Source: an uncultured Paracoccaceae bacterium (GTDB taxonomy: Bacteria > Pseudomonadota > Alphaproteobacteria > Rhodobacterales > Rhodobacteraceae). From it: DNA of 64,000 bases. Both the position numbers and the translations under genes were made by a program. The stretch is taken from NCBI GenBank assembly GCA_947499635.1, contig CANMPD010000015.1, forward strand, positions 24,557-88,556. Reading direction: 5' to 3'. Positions 7,864-17,110 of the stretch are shown here, one piece after another. Below the pieces are notes generated by a model. The model had not been told where the DNA came from, ran no database searches, and worked only from the letters and a program-made list of their open reading frames with translations. Position 1 is the stretch's first letter. Every line of letters begins with the position of its first letter.

Positions 7864-8322
7864 ATGTTAGATCTTTATGCATATACAGATGGAGCTTGCT
7901 CTGGAAACCCGGGACCCGGGGGCTGGGGTGTTCTGATGCGCGCGATTGATGGCGGTGGCGAAATTGCCAAGGAACGCGAGCTGCAAGGCGGTGAAGCCTT
8001 GACGACGAATAACCAGATGGAGCTCATGGCAGCGATTAGCGCCCTAGAGAGCTTATCACGCCCGTCAAAGATCACGATCGTGACGGACAGTGCCTATGTT
8101 AAAAATGGCGTGACTGGCTGGATTTTTGGTTGGAAGAAAAACGGCTGGAAAACAGCGGCCAAAAAGCCGGTTAAAAATGTTGAACTGTGGAAGCGATTGG
8201 ACGCGGCTCAAGGTCAGCATCAGGTGACGTGGGAATGGGTCAAAGGTCATGCTGGCCACCCTGAAAACGAGCGTGCGGATGAGTTGGCACGTGCAGGCAT
8301 GGCGCCGTTCAAGAAAAAATAA
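7864..8322 (+). CDS. rnhA: Ribonuclease HI
   Basis: Removes RNA from RNA-DNA hybrids (R-loops, Okazaki primers) in the cytoplasm. The 152-aa protein carries all catalytic positions: D9 ([12 protein letters not shown]), E53 (NNQMELMA), D75 (IVTDSAYV), H129 ([14 protein letters not shown]) and D139, plus the basic handle [20 protein letters not shown]. Size and order match bacterial RNase HI. It is a single gene: a terminator lies upstream (after dctM), and a hairpin overlapping its own stop codon separates it from convergent trpS. Confidence 0.97.
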   Translation: MLDLYAYTDGACSGNPGPGGWGVLMRAIDGGGEIAKERELQGGEALTTNNQMELMAAISALESLSRPSKITIVTDSAYVKNGVTGWIFGWKKNGWKTAAKKPVKNVELWKRLDAAQGQHQVTWEWVKGHAGHPENERADELARAGMAPFKKK

Positions 8323-8344
8323 AGCCACCCTGAGGCGGCTTTAT
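8319..8344. terminator. Bidirectional terminator between rnhA and trpS
   Basis: ATAAAGCCACC (8319-8329) pairs with GGCGGCTTTAT (8334-8344), eleven positions with one A-C mismatch, loop CTGA. The A-rich 5' side and T-rich 3' side suit both directions. The rnhA stop codon TAA (8320-8322) lies in the stem. Confidence 0.8.
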
Positions 8345-8378
8345 ATTGAACTAGAGGCGTGATTCTAAAAACAGTCTC

Positions 8379-9422
8379 TTAGATTTCAACGGGCGCAACC
8401 ATTCCGATAATATCGTAAGTCTGGCGTAGAATTGGCGCTGTGATCGCGCGTGCGCGTTCAGAACCGCGAGCGAGGATCTTGTCGATTTCATCTTGATGTT
8501 GCATGAGACGCGCCATTTCGGTGGTAATAGGCGAGAGCTTCTCAACAGCGAGTTCAGCGAGCATGGGTTTGAATTCTGAGAATTGTTTGCCGCCGACCTC
8601 AGCCAAAACTGCATCGACGCTTTGATTGTTTAAACCGGCGTAGATATTAATGAGATTACGCGCTTCAGGGCGATCGTCTAGGCCTTTGACCTCGGAAGGC
8701 AGTGCCTCTGGGTCGGTCTTGGCTTTGCGGATCTTTTTCGCAATTGTGTCCGCATCATCGGTCAAATTAATGCGCGACGCATCCGAGACATCTGATTTGG
8801 ACATTTTCTTGGATCCGTCACGCAAAGACATAACACGCGTGCCGGCGCCTTCGATCACGGGTTCGGTGATTGGAAAGAAATCAACGCCATAGTCGTGATT
8901 AAACTTGGTTGCGATGTCGCGAGTCAGTTCAAGGTGTTGCTTTTGATCTTCACCGACAGGCACGTGGGTTGCGTGATACACAAGGATATCCGCAGCCATT
9001 AACGCGGGGTAGGCAAACAGGCCCAGCGATGCATTTTGAGCGTTCTTGCCCGCCTTGTCTTTGAACTGTGTCATGCGCTGCATCCAGCCCATGCGGGCGA
9101 CACAGTTGAAAATCCACGCCAATTGCGCATGTTCAGGGACTTGTGATTGATTGATCAAGATGGACTGTTCGGGGTCCAGCCCTGCGGCAATAAACCCTGC
9201 GCACAGTTCGCGGGTGGATTGCTGCAACGCTTTAGGGTCTTGCCAGACGGTGATCGCATGAAGGTCTACCATGCAGTAGATGGTTTCAGCATCTTTGTTT
9301 TGCCAGTCGACGAAGCGCTTTAGGGCGCCTAGGTAGTTTCCAAGGTGCAGATTTCCCGTGGGCTGAATGCCCGAAAAAACGCGGTCTGGAAAGTCACCGG
9401 GGGTGAAGCTTGTATCGCTCAT
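8379..9422 (-). CDS. trpS: Tryptophanyl-tRNA synthetase
   Basis: Charges tRNA-Trp with tryptophan. Class I synthetase, 347 aa. The ATP-binding HIGH-type motif is [17 protein letters not shown] near residue 20, and the KMSKS loop is KKMSKSD near residue 205. Also typical are [28 protein letters not shown] and [16 protein letters not shown]. The start codon is at 9422, just upstream of the divergent rhomboid-like gene. The terminator shared with rnhA lies downstream. Confidence 0.97.
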   Translation of the reverse strand: MSDTSFTPGDFPDRVFSGIQPTGNLHLGNYLGALKRFVDWQNKDAETIYCMVDLHAITVWQDPKALQQSTRELCAGFIAAGLDPEQSILINQSQVPEHAQLAWIFNCVARMGWMQRMTQFKDKAGKNAQNASLGLFAYPALMAADILVYHATHVPVGEDQKQHLELTRDIATKFNHDYGVDFFPITEPVIEGAGTRVMSLRDGSKKMSKSDVSDASRINLTDDADTIAKKIRKAKTDPEALPSEVKGLDDRPEARNLINIYAGLNNQSVDAVLAEVGGKQFSEFKPMLAELAVEKLSPITTEMARLMQHQDEIDKILARGSERARAITAPILRQTYDIIGMVAPVEI

Positions 9423-9536
9423 GGGTAAAACTCTCGTCTGGAAATATGGACCATAGTCGCTTACCCATGGGGCGAGGTGTCGTCAACCGGTGCCATGCGC
9501 GCAGTCGTAACACTTGTGCAAGTCAGGAGCTCATAA

Positions 9537-10220
9537 ATGTCGTCGCAAAATCAATCTCCGTTTAACTCCGTACCACCTGTGGTCTTGGCATTATGTTTGG
9601 TGATTATGGGGATCGAACTTACGTTTTCCTTGGGGGCACGGGGGTTGATTGGTGGACCTCAGGCGGTGGGGTGGCGCTTACAGGCGTTGCAGGAATATGG
9701 TTTTGGGGGGCACCAGCTATGGTGGATGATTGAAACCCATCAGTGGCCGTTTGATTTAGTAAAGCGGTTTATAAGCTATGCGTTTGTTAATGGCTCTTTT
9801 ACGCAAGCGATTTTTGTCTGCGTCTTTTTATTAGCGATGGGTAAAATGGTTGGCGAAGCAATGAACGACATCGCTGTCATCGTGATTTTCGTCGTATCTG
9901 CCATTGGAGGGGCGCTCGTATACGGGTTGGTCATTGGAGAGCGCGTGGCGTTGATTGGCGGCTTTCCTGCAGTCTATGGCTTGATTGGTGCGTTTACATA
10001 TTTGTTGTGGCAATCCTTGGCCAATGTGGGCGCGCAACAAAGCCGTGCGTTTTCATTGATTGCGTTTTTGATGGGCGTGCAGCTTGTGTTTGGGTTGTTG
10101 TTTGGCGGTAGCCCAGAATGGATCGCAGATTTGGCCGGGTTCGGGACAGGGTTTTTGATGTCATTTTTTCTGGTGCCTGGTGGCTGGAAACGTATCCGAG
10201 CCCGTATTCGTCGTGAATAG
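9537..10220 (+). CDS. Rhomboid-like membrane protein lacking the catalytic residues
   Basis: Integral membrane protein, 227 aa, with about six transmembrane segments in the rhomboid layout. The rhomboid fold signatures are present: RFISYAFVNGSFTQAIF in place of the usual R-x-x-T-x-x-x-x-H-x-x-x-x-H entrance, and GGFPAVYGLIGAF in place of GxSGxxxGL. The position of the nucleophile serine is P144 and the following glycine is A145; the histidine of the last helix (normally HxxGxxxG) is D198 in ADLAGFGTGF. Both members of the Ser-His dyad are therefore missing, so a protease function is unlikely and a pseudo-rhomboid (binding or chaperone) role is inferred. It lies between divergent trpS and convergent murJ (four bases apart). 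Confidence 0.75.
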   Translation: MSSQNQSPFNSVPPVVLALCLVIMGIELTFSLGARGLIGGPQAVGWRLQALQEYGFGGHQLWWMIETHQWPFDLVKRFISYAFVNGSFTQAIFVCVFLLAMGKMVGEAMNDIAVIVIFVVSAIGGALVYGLVIGERVALIGGFPAVYGLIGAFTYLLWQSLANVGAQQSRAFSLIAFLMGVQLVFGLLFGGSPEWIADLAGFGTGFLMSFFLVPGGWKRIRARIRRE

Positions 10221-10224
10221 CAAG

Positions 10225-11772
10225 TCAACGAGGGTTGCGTTTGACTGCTGATTTCAGTTCTGACAAAGAAATCGCGCCGAGTAGCTGTGCCGATATGAAA
10301 TAGCTTGTTGCCCCGATCATTATTAATAAAACGAGGGCCAAGTAGCGCCAGTAATCGAGAGAAAAGATACTTTCGGTTGCGGTATAAGCGAGGAATACAC
10401 AGACACCCATAACTATACTGGCAAGGCAAATGCGCCACACTCGGTACTGAAATCGAGTGTCAAATCTGGCGGCCTCTCCCATTTTACGTGTGCCATACCA
10501 CAGACAGGCCACCATTGACCAAGCTGCGACGGTGGCAGCGATCGCAGGCGAAATCCAGCCAAAGACAGGTAATAACCCTAACGCAAGCCCGGCATTTATC
10601 ACCATTGCCATCACGGCAAAGCGAAATGGGCTTTTGGTGTCTTCTCGCGCAAAATAAAGCGGTTGTAGTACTTTTTGCAGGACAAATGCAGGTAAACCTA
10701 AGCCGTAAATCGCAACAGCGGTGGCAATGGCTATACTGTCCTGAGCGTCGGTTGCCCCACGTTCATATAGGACCGAGACCAACGGCAACGGGATAACAAT
10801 AAACGCCACAGAGGAAGGTATGGTCAAGAGCAGCGCAAATTCTCCGGCGCGTGATAGGGCATCGCGTGCACCGTTGATGTCCGAAACACTAATTTTACGA
10901 GATAGGTCGGGCAATAGTACAATCCCAATGGCAATTCCGACCACACCCAGAGGCAATTGATACAACCGATCCGCCATTGCGAGCCATGAAATTGCGCCCT
11001 CAAAACCTGATGCGGCTCGTTGTCCGACCACTAAATTTATTTGTGAAACACCCATTGCCAAGGCTGCGGGTACGGCAACCGCCACCATCTGGCGCATTTC
11101 GGCGGTGAGTGTAGGTCGGCCGAGGCGCAGTTTGAAACCTGCGCGGTCTGCAGCTCTCCAAACCAAAGCTAGTTGCGCAACACCTGCAAAAGGGATGGAC
11201 CATAGTAGCCAGTTGATAACAGACTGATCAACAACCGTAGCCACGATCATTGCACCGCAGGCAATTATATTCAGTAAAACAGGGGCAGCTGCAGCGGCGG
11301 CAAAACGGCCTGTGGCATTAAGAACACCAGAAAATAATGCTGCCAAAGACATGAACAGGATATAAGGAAACATCACGCGGGCAAATCCGGTGGTCAGCGT
11401 TGCGCCTTGCTCAGAAAACCCACCTGCGGTCACCCAAACAAGTGCGGGCATGAAGATCATTCCTAGGGCGACTAAGCTTAAAACGGCAATGCACAGCAGA
11501 TTAAACGCAGATTGGGCAAAATCGCGTGCGGTGTCGTGGTTCTGCTCGAGACGTTTGGAAAACATCGGCACAAAGGCCGCATTAAATGCACCTTCGGCGA
11601 AAAAACGGCGAAATAAATTGGGTAGGCGAAACGCGGCGTAAAAAGCGTCCCCCAGCAGGCCAGGGCCGATATAGGCAGCGATTAGTATTTCGCGTACGAA
11701 CCCGAGAACACGGCTGGCGAGTGTCCAAAATCCGACCGTGAGAAAGCCGGACAATAATTTTATAGGCTTCAT
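10225..11772 (-). CDS. murJ: Lipid II flippase MurJ
   Basis: Flips undecaprenyl-linked peptidoglycan precursor (lipid II) across the inner membrane. The 515-aa protein has about 14 hydrophobic helices and the MVIM/MurJ N-terminal signature SGFLTVGFWTLASRVLGFVREILIAAYIG, with LPNLFRRFFAEGAFNAAFVPMF following. Charged central-cavity residues typical of MurJ are seen in these segments. Its start overlaps the end of glnD by four bases (ATGA), so both are read from one transcript. The 3' end meets the convergent rhomboid-like gene with only four bases between stops. Confidence 0.95.
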   Translation of the reverse strand: MKPIKLLSGFLTVGFWTLASRVLGFVREILIAAYIGPGLLGDAFYAAFRLPNLFRRFFAEGAFNAAFVPMFSKRLEQNHDTARDFAQSAFNLLCIAVLSLVALGMIFMPALVWVTAGGFSEQGATLTTGFARVMFPYILFMSLAALFSGVLNATGRFAAAAAAPVLLNIIACGAMIVATVVDQSVINWLLWSIPFAGVAQLALVWRAADRAGFKLRLGRPTLTAEMRQMVAVAVPAALAMGVSQINLVVGQRAASGFEGAISWLAMADRLYQLPLGVVGIAIGIVLLPDLSRKISVSDINGARDALSRAGEFALLLTIPSSVAFIVIPLPLVSVLYERGATDAQDSIAIATAVAIYGLGLPAFVLQKVLQPLYFAREDTKSPFRFAVMAMVINAGLALGLLPVFGWISPAIAATVAAWSMVACLWYGTRKMGEAARFDTRFQYRVWRICLASIVMGVCVFLAYTATESIFSLDYWRYLALVLLIMIGATSYFISAQLLGAISLSELKSAVKRNPR

Positions 11773-14594
11773 TTATCGGCGCGCTCCGCCCCATCTTTGA
11801 TGGCTTTTCGGAGTTTTGCCTCCAGCGCATCCTGTTTACTTTTCGAGTAATATTTGAGTCCGAACATATCTTTTACATAGAATGTGTCCACGACCTGCTC
11901 TCCGTAGGTGGCGATGACAGAATTGGCAACATAAACATTGTTTGCCGACATAGTCAGCGTCAAATCGTGCAGCAATCCTGGACGGTCACGTGTGTCGACC
12001 TCAATGATCGTGTATATTTCGGATCCTTCGTTATCAAAGGTAATATGCGTGGGCACCCGAAACGCGCGCTCACGTTTTTTGATCTTATCCCGGGATTTAA
12101 AGGCATCACGTGCGATGATTTTGCCCTGTAGGGTTTTCAAAATCATATCTTGCAGGCGGGTTAAGCGGTTTGCTTCATAGGGACTGCCATCTGCATCTTG
12201 TACCCAAAATGCATCTGTAATGTAGCCGTCTTTGGTCGTGAAGGATCGTGCATCAACAATATTGGCGCCGACAAGTGCCAAGGCACCAGTGACGCGCGTA
12301 AAGATTCCAGGGTGGTCAGCCATTGCAAAGCAGATACGCGTTGCGTCCCTAACATCGTCAGGGTGTAGACGAATTTCAATCTCAGAGGCATTATTGCGCT
12401 TGTCTAAGGCGCGTAGCATTTCGGCAAATTCGACATGGGCTGTCAGGTGCAGGCCTTGCCAATAGGGCGGATAATGGCGGGCCTTTTCGCGTTTGAGATC
12501 GGCTTTGGACCAATCTGGCAGCGCTTCTTTGAGGCGAGTCTTTGCTTTCGCACCACGATGGGCGCGTGTTAGGCTCTCCATCCCGTTTTCCAGTGCTTCG
12601 CGCGTTTGGCTGTGCAAGGCGCGCAACAGCGTGGCCTTCCAATTGTTCCACGTTTCTGGGCCTACTCCACGAATATCACAGACCGTGAGTAAAAGCAGTA
12701 AGTCTAGCCGTTCTACTGTGCCGACAGCTTTGGCAAAGCCACGAATGGTGCGAGGGTCGGCAATATCGCGTTTTTGAGCGGTGTCAGACATCAGCAAATG
12801 ATAACGGACAAGCCATTCAATTGTTTCGCTGTCAGATTTGTTGAACCCCAGACGAGGTGCAATTTTGCGTGCGATTTGCGCGCCCAGAATGGAATGATCC
12901 TGCGGACGGCCTTTTCCGATATCATGTAATAACATGGCGACGATCAAAACACTGCGCTTGATACCTTTATTTATAAGGCTTGACGCGAGTGGGAGTTCGT
13001 CTTCCAAATTCCCTCGCTCAATGGCTGAGAAGTTTGAAATCACCTGAATAGTGTGCTCATCAACTGTATAGGAATGATACATATTAAATTGCATCATTGC
13101 GACAATAGGTTCAAATTCGGGTATAAACGCCGAGAGAACACCAAGCTCGTTCATGCGACGTAAGGCACGTTCGGGATTTCCGTACTTTAGCAATAAATCC
13201 AGAAAAATACGGCGGGCTTCGCGGTTTGAACGCATTTCGACATCGATCAGGTCGAGATTGCCACGAACCAGACGCATGGCGTCAGGATGAATGCGCATGC
13301 CTGTACGCAAAGCTTCGGCGAAGATACGTAGCAGGTTGAGTTTGTCACTTAGAAATGCTTCTGAGTCACGGATGCTAAGACGGTTATGGGTTACGATGTA
13401 CTCAGGCTTTACCTTTGGACGACGGCGGAAAATACGCTCGATCAGTGGATCGCTTTTCTTCTGCTCGTCTTCCAACTTGGTCAACAGGCTGCGGGTGACA
13501 TTTCCGACTTGCGTCGCATGGCGGAAATAATCTTGCATAAAGAGCTCTACGGCGCGCCGGCCTGCGGTATCCTTGTATTTCATCCGTTCCGCGACAAGGA
13601 CTTGCATGTCAAAAGTAAGTTGCTCTGTCGGGCGTTTGGTCAGCAAATGCAGATGCGAACGGGTTGCCCATAGAAAGCTTTCAGCTTTGGCAAAAAGGTC
13701 GAACTCTTCTGCGCTAAACACTTCGAGCGGAACCAATTCTGCTACATCGCGCACCTGGTAAATATATTTCGCGATCCAGAACAAAGATTGTAGGTCGCGC
13801 AGCCCGCCTTTGCCCTCTTTGACATTGGGCTCGACCATATAACGCTGGCCTTGTTTTTGGTGACGTTTGTCCCGTTCTACCAGTTTCGCGTCGACAAATT
13901 CTTTGGCATCTTTTGAAAACAGATCTTTTTGTAACCGCTCTTCAAGTTCGGTGGCCAATGGTATGTGACCAATGATGAAACGGTGCTCGAGCATGGCGGT
14001 GCGAATGGTGAAATCTTCGGTGCCCAAGCGAATACAGTCTTTGATTGTGCGACTGGAGTGCCCAACTTTCAGCCGTAAATCCCACAGAATATAAAGCATG
14101 GTTTCAATCACGCTTTCGGCCCAAGCGGTGATTTTGTAGGGTGTTAAAAATAACAGATCAACATCCGAAAACGGTGCCATCTCTCCGCGGCCATACCCAC
14201 CGACGGCAAAAACCGCGATCCGTTCACCTGCTGTTGGTGTTGGAAGAGGGTGAAGATACTCACTCGCGGTGAGCATCGCGATTTTTATTATATGATCGGT
14301 CAGGTAGGTGTACGACCGTGTCAGCTTTCCCGCGCTAAATGGATGTTCGACAAAAGCATCTGCTATATTATTGCGGCCATTTTTCACGGCAGTTCGCAGT
14401 AATTCGACAACGTCATTACGAAAGTCTTGGCCATTTTTTTGAGCGGCCAATTCCTTCACCTGCGCATGAATCGCATCTACATCAAAAATATCGATAGGGT
14501 CGCAAATGAGCGACCCTACAAATGATGGTAACGATGACGTAGAGATGTCAGGGTTAGAGACCTGCTTCGCCAAAGGTGTTTGGTGCTGCGTCAA
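11769..14594 (-). CDS. glnD: Bifunctional PII uridylyltransferase / uridylyl-removing enzyme
   Basis: Senses glutamine and attaches or removes UMP on PII proteins, controlling nitrogen assimilation. The 941-aa protein has the full domain order: nucleotidyltransferase (GGYGRGEMAPFSDVDLLFL near residue 130), NTase-associated GlnD helical region, HD hydrolase (LLHDIGKGRPQDHS near residue 550), and two C-terminal ACT domains (HPGIFTRVTGALALVGANIVDA; DRPGLLHDLTLTMSANNVYVANSVIAT). The first 41 bases overlap the 3' end of the upstream lipoprotein gene, and the 3' end overlaps murJ by four bases. The true start may be a few codons inside; the N-terminal 30 residues are not conserved-looking. Confidence 0.95.
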   Translation of the reverse strand: MTQHQTPLAKQVSNPDISTSSLPSFVGSLICDPIDIFDVDAIHAQVKELAAQKNGQDFRNDVVELLRTAVKNGRNNIADAFVEHPFSAGKLTRSYTYLTDHIIKIAMLTASEYLHPLPTPTAGERIAVFAVGGYGRGEMAPFSDVDLLFLTPYKITAWAESVIETMLYILWDLRLKVGHSSRTIKDCIRLGTEDFTIRTAMLEHRFIIGHIPLATELEERLQKDLFSKDAKEFVDAKLVERDKRHQKQGQRYMVEPNVKEGKGGLRDLQSLFWIAKYIYQVRDVAELVPLEVFSAEEFDLFAKAESFLWATRSHLHLLTKRPTEQLTFDMQVLVAERMKYKDTAGRRAVELFMQDYFRHATQVGNVTRSLLTKLEDEQKKSDPLIERIFRRRPKVKPEYIVTHNRLSIRDSEAFLSDKLNLLRIFAEALRTGMRIHPDAMRLVRGNLDLIDVEMRSNREARRIFLDLLLKYGNPERALRRMNELGVLSAFIPEFEPIVAMMQFNMYHSYTVDEHTIQVISNFSAIERGNLEDELPLASSLINKGIKRSVLIVAMLLHDIGKGRPQDHSILGAQIARKIAPRLGFNKSDSETIEWLVRYHLLMSDTAQKRDIADPRTIRGFAKAVGTVERLDLLLLLTVCDIRGVGPETWNNWKATLLRALHSQTREALENGMESLTRAHRGAKAKTRLKEALPDWSKADLKREKARHYPPYWQGLHLTAHVEFAEMLRALDKRNNASEIEIRLHPDDVRDATRICFAMADHPGIFTRVTGALALVGANIVDARSFTTKDGYITDAFWVQDADGSPYEANRLTRLQDMILKTLQGKIIARDAFKSRDKIKKRERAFRVPTHITFDNEGSEIYTIIEVDTRDRPGLLHDLTLTMSANNVYVANSVIATYGEQVVDTFYVKDMFGLKYYSKSKQDALEAKLRKAIKDGAERADK

Positions 14595-15738
14595 TGACTA
14601 CGACCTTTTGATCTTGGATGGTTGCGACAGCCAAACCACGCTGGTTTGTGCCGTCGGGCATCAGTCTGAAAATACCACCGGAACCGGTAAAGCCTGCGCT
14701 TTGTGTCAAAGCTGTAGCGGTTACAGCATCCGAATTTCCTGTGGCGATTAATGCGCCGATTGCTGCAATACCGTCATATGCGAGGCCACCGATAGGGTGA
14801 GGGGCTGTGCCATAGTTTGCCTGATAACGGTTACGAAATTGTTGGGATATTGTTGGATCTGGTATCGCAAACCAACCGCCCTGTAGACCAGGGAGCGCCA
14901 GCGTTTGTGATGGAATATCCCAGCGCGTGAGACCAATGTATTGAACCGTTTCTGGTTTTACGCCTGCTTCGGGCAACAATTGTGTTAACAGTGGAAGCGC
15001 CCCAGCAGAAGTCGCCGTCATCACAATTGCATCCGCTCCGGTACTACGGACAGCGGTTGAAATTGGAGAAACCGCGTTGATGACACCTTGTTGAGACAGC
15101 TCGTAGCTGATGTTTTGCGCAACCGTGATACCAGTGCTTGCAGCTGCCTTTTGGATGGCAGAACGTCCCGCGATACCGGCGGCGTTATTTCCGGAACTCA
15201 TGACAATGGTATTTCGTCCTTGCTGCTTAGCAAACGCAAGCAACCGCTGGGCATTGCTTTCGAAAGACGTACCCAAAACAAAGAGATTACCACCTGAAAT
15301 CGAGGTGTTGTTTGAGAAGGCGAGCACATTGATATTGCGCTTGGCGGCAACGATGCCAACAGCATTTGCAGCTTCAGCGTATACGGGACCCAATATAATT
15401 CGCGCGCCATCGTTGATTGCTTGTGTCGCAACAGACGCAGCCTGCGCAGGGTTACCCATGGTGTCGTAAACGCGCAGGTCAATTTTTGCACCGTTCAAAT
15501 CAGCAATTGCGAGACGAGCCGAGTTTTCCAAGCTTTGAGCAAGGACATTGTCCCCATGTGTTGCGGAACCACGTGGAATGAGCAGTGCAACAGGGACTGG
15601 ACGAGATGTATTGATTAATTGACCAGCTGTTCCTAACGGTTGAGGATTACAAGCGGCTAACAAAACGGCACCGCCTAGAGCGATGGCTGCCATGGATACT
15701 TTTCGGATCCGATTGAAAACTGCAAACATTAAGCGCAT
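14554..15738 (-). CDS. Penicillin-binding-protein activator, LpoA-like periplasmic lipoprotein
   Basis: Outer-membrane-type lipoprotein with a type 1 periplasmic-binding fold, resembling the C-terminal domain of LpoA, which activates PBP1A. The start at 15738 is preferred (MRLMFAVFNRIRKVS) because it follows AGGGAG and gives a compact lipoprotein signal with lipobox LLAAC (Cys at residue 30); the frame stays open to 15786. After the signal, the mature domain begins VPVALLIPRGSATHG and contains GARIILGPVYAEAANAVG and the IGLTRWD...GGWFAIPD blocks of Peripla_BP_6. The placement divergent from rsmI and beside yraN repeats the rsmI-lpoA-yraN cluster known from E. coli. It overlaps glnD by 41 bases. 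Confidence 0.8.
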   Translation of the reverse strand: MRLMFAVFNRIRKVSMAAIALGGAVLLAACNPQPLGTAGQLINTSRPVPVALLIPRGSATHGDNVLAQSLENSARLAIADLNGAKIDLRVYDTMGNPAQAASVATQAINDGARIILGPVYAEAANAVGIVAAKRNINVLAFSNNTSISGGNLFVLGTSFESNAQRLLAFAKQQGRNTIVMSSGNNAAGIAGRSAIQKAAASTGITVAQNISYELSQQGVINAVSPISTAVRSTGADAIVMTATSAGALPLLTQLLPEAGVKPETVQYIGLTRWDIPSQTLALPGLQGGWFAIPDPTISQQFRNRYQANYGTAPHPIGGLAYDGIAAIGALIATGNSDAVTATALTQSAGFTGSGGIFRLMPDGTNQRGLAVATIQDQKVVVIDAAPNTFGEAGL

Positions 15739-15815
15739 AAACTCCCTACTCCGGGCCATTTCGATACCCGTCTTGGTTTGGAGCAATCATAGACGACCAA
15801 AAGGATGAATCCAGC

Positions 15816-16673
15816 GTGAATCATAAGCTTATAAGCTTGAAAGCAGGATTATATTTTGTCGCAACGCCGATTGGCACGGCGCGAGACATTACTTTGCGTG
15901 CTCTTGATCTCTTGGCATCTGCCGATGTGATCGCGGCCGAAGATACCAGATCTATGCGTAAGTTATTAGAAATACATGGTATTCCACTGGGTGAGCGTTC
16001 CGTTATTGCCTATCACGACCACTCCGGGCAGGGAACACGAGAGCGCCTGTTGGCGGCGTTGTCGGAAGGGAAGTCCGTGGTCTATGCATCCGAAGCAGGA
16101 ATGCCGCTGATTGCAGATCCGGGGTATGAATTGTCCTGCGCGGCTGCCGATGCGGGATACGATGTGACCTGTGCGCCTGGTCCATCCGCCGCACTCATGG
16201 CATTGACGCTGGGCGGGTTGCCAACAGATGCGTTCTTTTTTGCGGGTTTTCTACCCAACGCACAGGGCGCACGACGTAAGCGTCTGGAAGAATTGACAGG
16301 GATTCCAGGAACATTAGTGTTCTACGAGAGCCCTAAACGTATCGCAGCGTCGTTGGCAGATATGCACCATGTTTTGGGAGATCGCAAAGCCGCCCTGTGT
16401 CGAGAGCTGACCAAAAAATTCGAAGAAGTCCGCCGCGCTCCGTTGAGTGAATTGGCCCTGCAGCTGAGCGAAGCTGGCGTGAAAGGAGAGATCGTGGTGT
16501 TGGTCGACCGCGCTCGTGGTGAAACCGTAAGCGAAGCAGATGTTGAAGCAGATTTACGCGCAGCGCTTGTTGATAACTCGGTGAAAGATGCGGCAGCGAT
16601 TGTTTCGGAAAGCCATGGGTTGGCGCGGCGTAAGTTATACCAATTGGCGCTTCAAATCGCAAAAGAGGGCTAG
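15816..16673 (+). CDS. rsmI: 16S rRNA 2'-O-ribose C1402 methyltransferase RsmI
   Basis: Methylates the 2'-OH of C1402 in 16S rRNA using SAM. The 285-aa protein is of the tetrapyrrole-methylase fold: GLYFVATPIGTARDITLRALDLLASADVIAAEDTR at the start, YHDHSGQGTRERLLAAL, SEAGMPLIADPGYELSCAA and the CAPGPSAALMALTLGGLPTDAFFFAGFLP block are diagnostic. The start is a GTG (15816) with AAGGA upstream; an ATG eleven bases before is in another frame and opens only four codons. The yraN-like gene follows four bases after the stop. Confidence 0.95.
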   Translation: MNHKLISLKAGLYFVATPIGTARDITLRALDLLASADVIAAEDTRSMRKLLEIHGIPLGERSVIAYHDHSGQGTRERLLAALSEGKSVVYASEAGMPLIADPGYELSCAAADAGYDVTCAPGPSAALMALTLGGLPTDAFFFAGFLPNAQGARRKRLEELTGIPGTLVFYESPKRIAASLADMHHVLGDRKAALCRELTKKFEEVRRAPLSELALQLSEAGVKGEIVVLVDRARGETVSEADVEADLRAALVDNSVKDAAAIVSESHGLARRKLYQLALQIAKEG

Positions 16674-16677
16674 ATTG

Positions 16678-17046
16678 ATGTCTCAGCTGGGACAAAACCG
16701 GGGACGACGTGCGCAGTTAACTGGTCTGGCTGCTGAGGCTGCCGTGCGGCGCGCGTACGAACTGCGTGGATGTACTGTTTTGGCTGAACGCTGGCGTGGG
16801 CCGGGCGGTGAAATTGACTTGATCTTGAAGGACCAAGAACTGATCATTTTTGTTGAGGTGAAACAGGCAGGAGATATGGCATCGGCAGCCCAGCGGATTT
16901 CCGATCGTCAGGTCGCGCGTATTATGTCCAGTGCTGCCGTTTATTTAGACAGTTGCCCCAACGGCGCGCTGACACAAACCCGCGTCGATGTCGCGCTTGT
17001 GAATGGTAACGGTGAAATTGAAATTATAGAAAATGCATTCGGCTAG
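16678..17046 (+). CDS. YraN/UPF0102-family nuclease-like protein
   Basis: 122-aa protein of the UPF0102 (YraN) family, predicted restriction-endonuclease-like fold. The core motif is present: G-x-x-A-E..A (LTGLAAEAAVRRAYELRG), RGPGGEIDLILKDQELIIFVEVKQ (the E-I-D...E-V-K nuclease-like triad), and DRQVARIMSSAAVYL. The start at 16678 is chosen because it begins four bases after the rsmI stop and after AGAGGGC; the frame extends further upstream inside rsmI. The family often sits beside rsmI, as here. Cellular role is unknown; DNA processing is only suggested by fold. Confidence 0.88.
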   Translation: MSQLGQNRGRRAQLTGLAAEAAVRRAYELRGCTVLAERWRGPGGEIDLILKDQELIIFVEVKQAGDMASAAQRISDRQVARIMSSAAVYLDSCPNGALTQTRVDVALVNGNGEIEIIENAFG

Positions 17047-17110
17047 GCATTGCCTGTTGAAGATACTGGTGTGACACGCCATTTAGCTTACAAATCTGAA
17101 GGAATATGCC

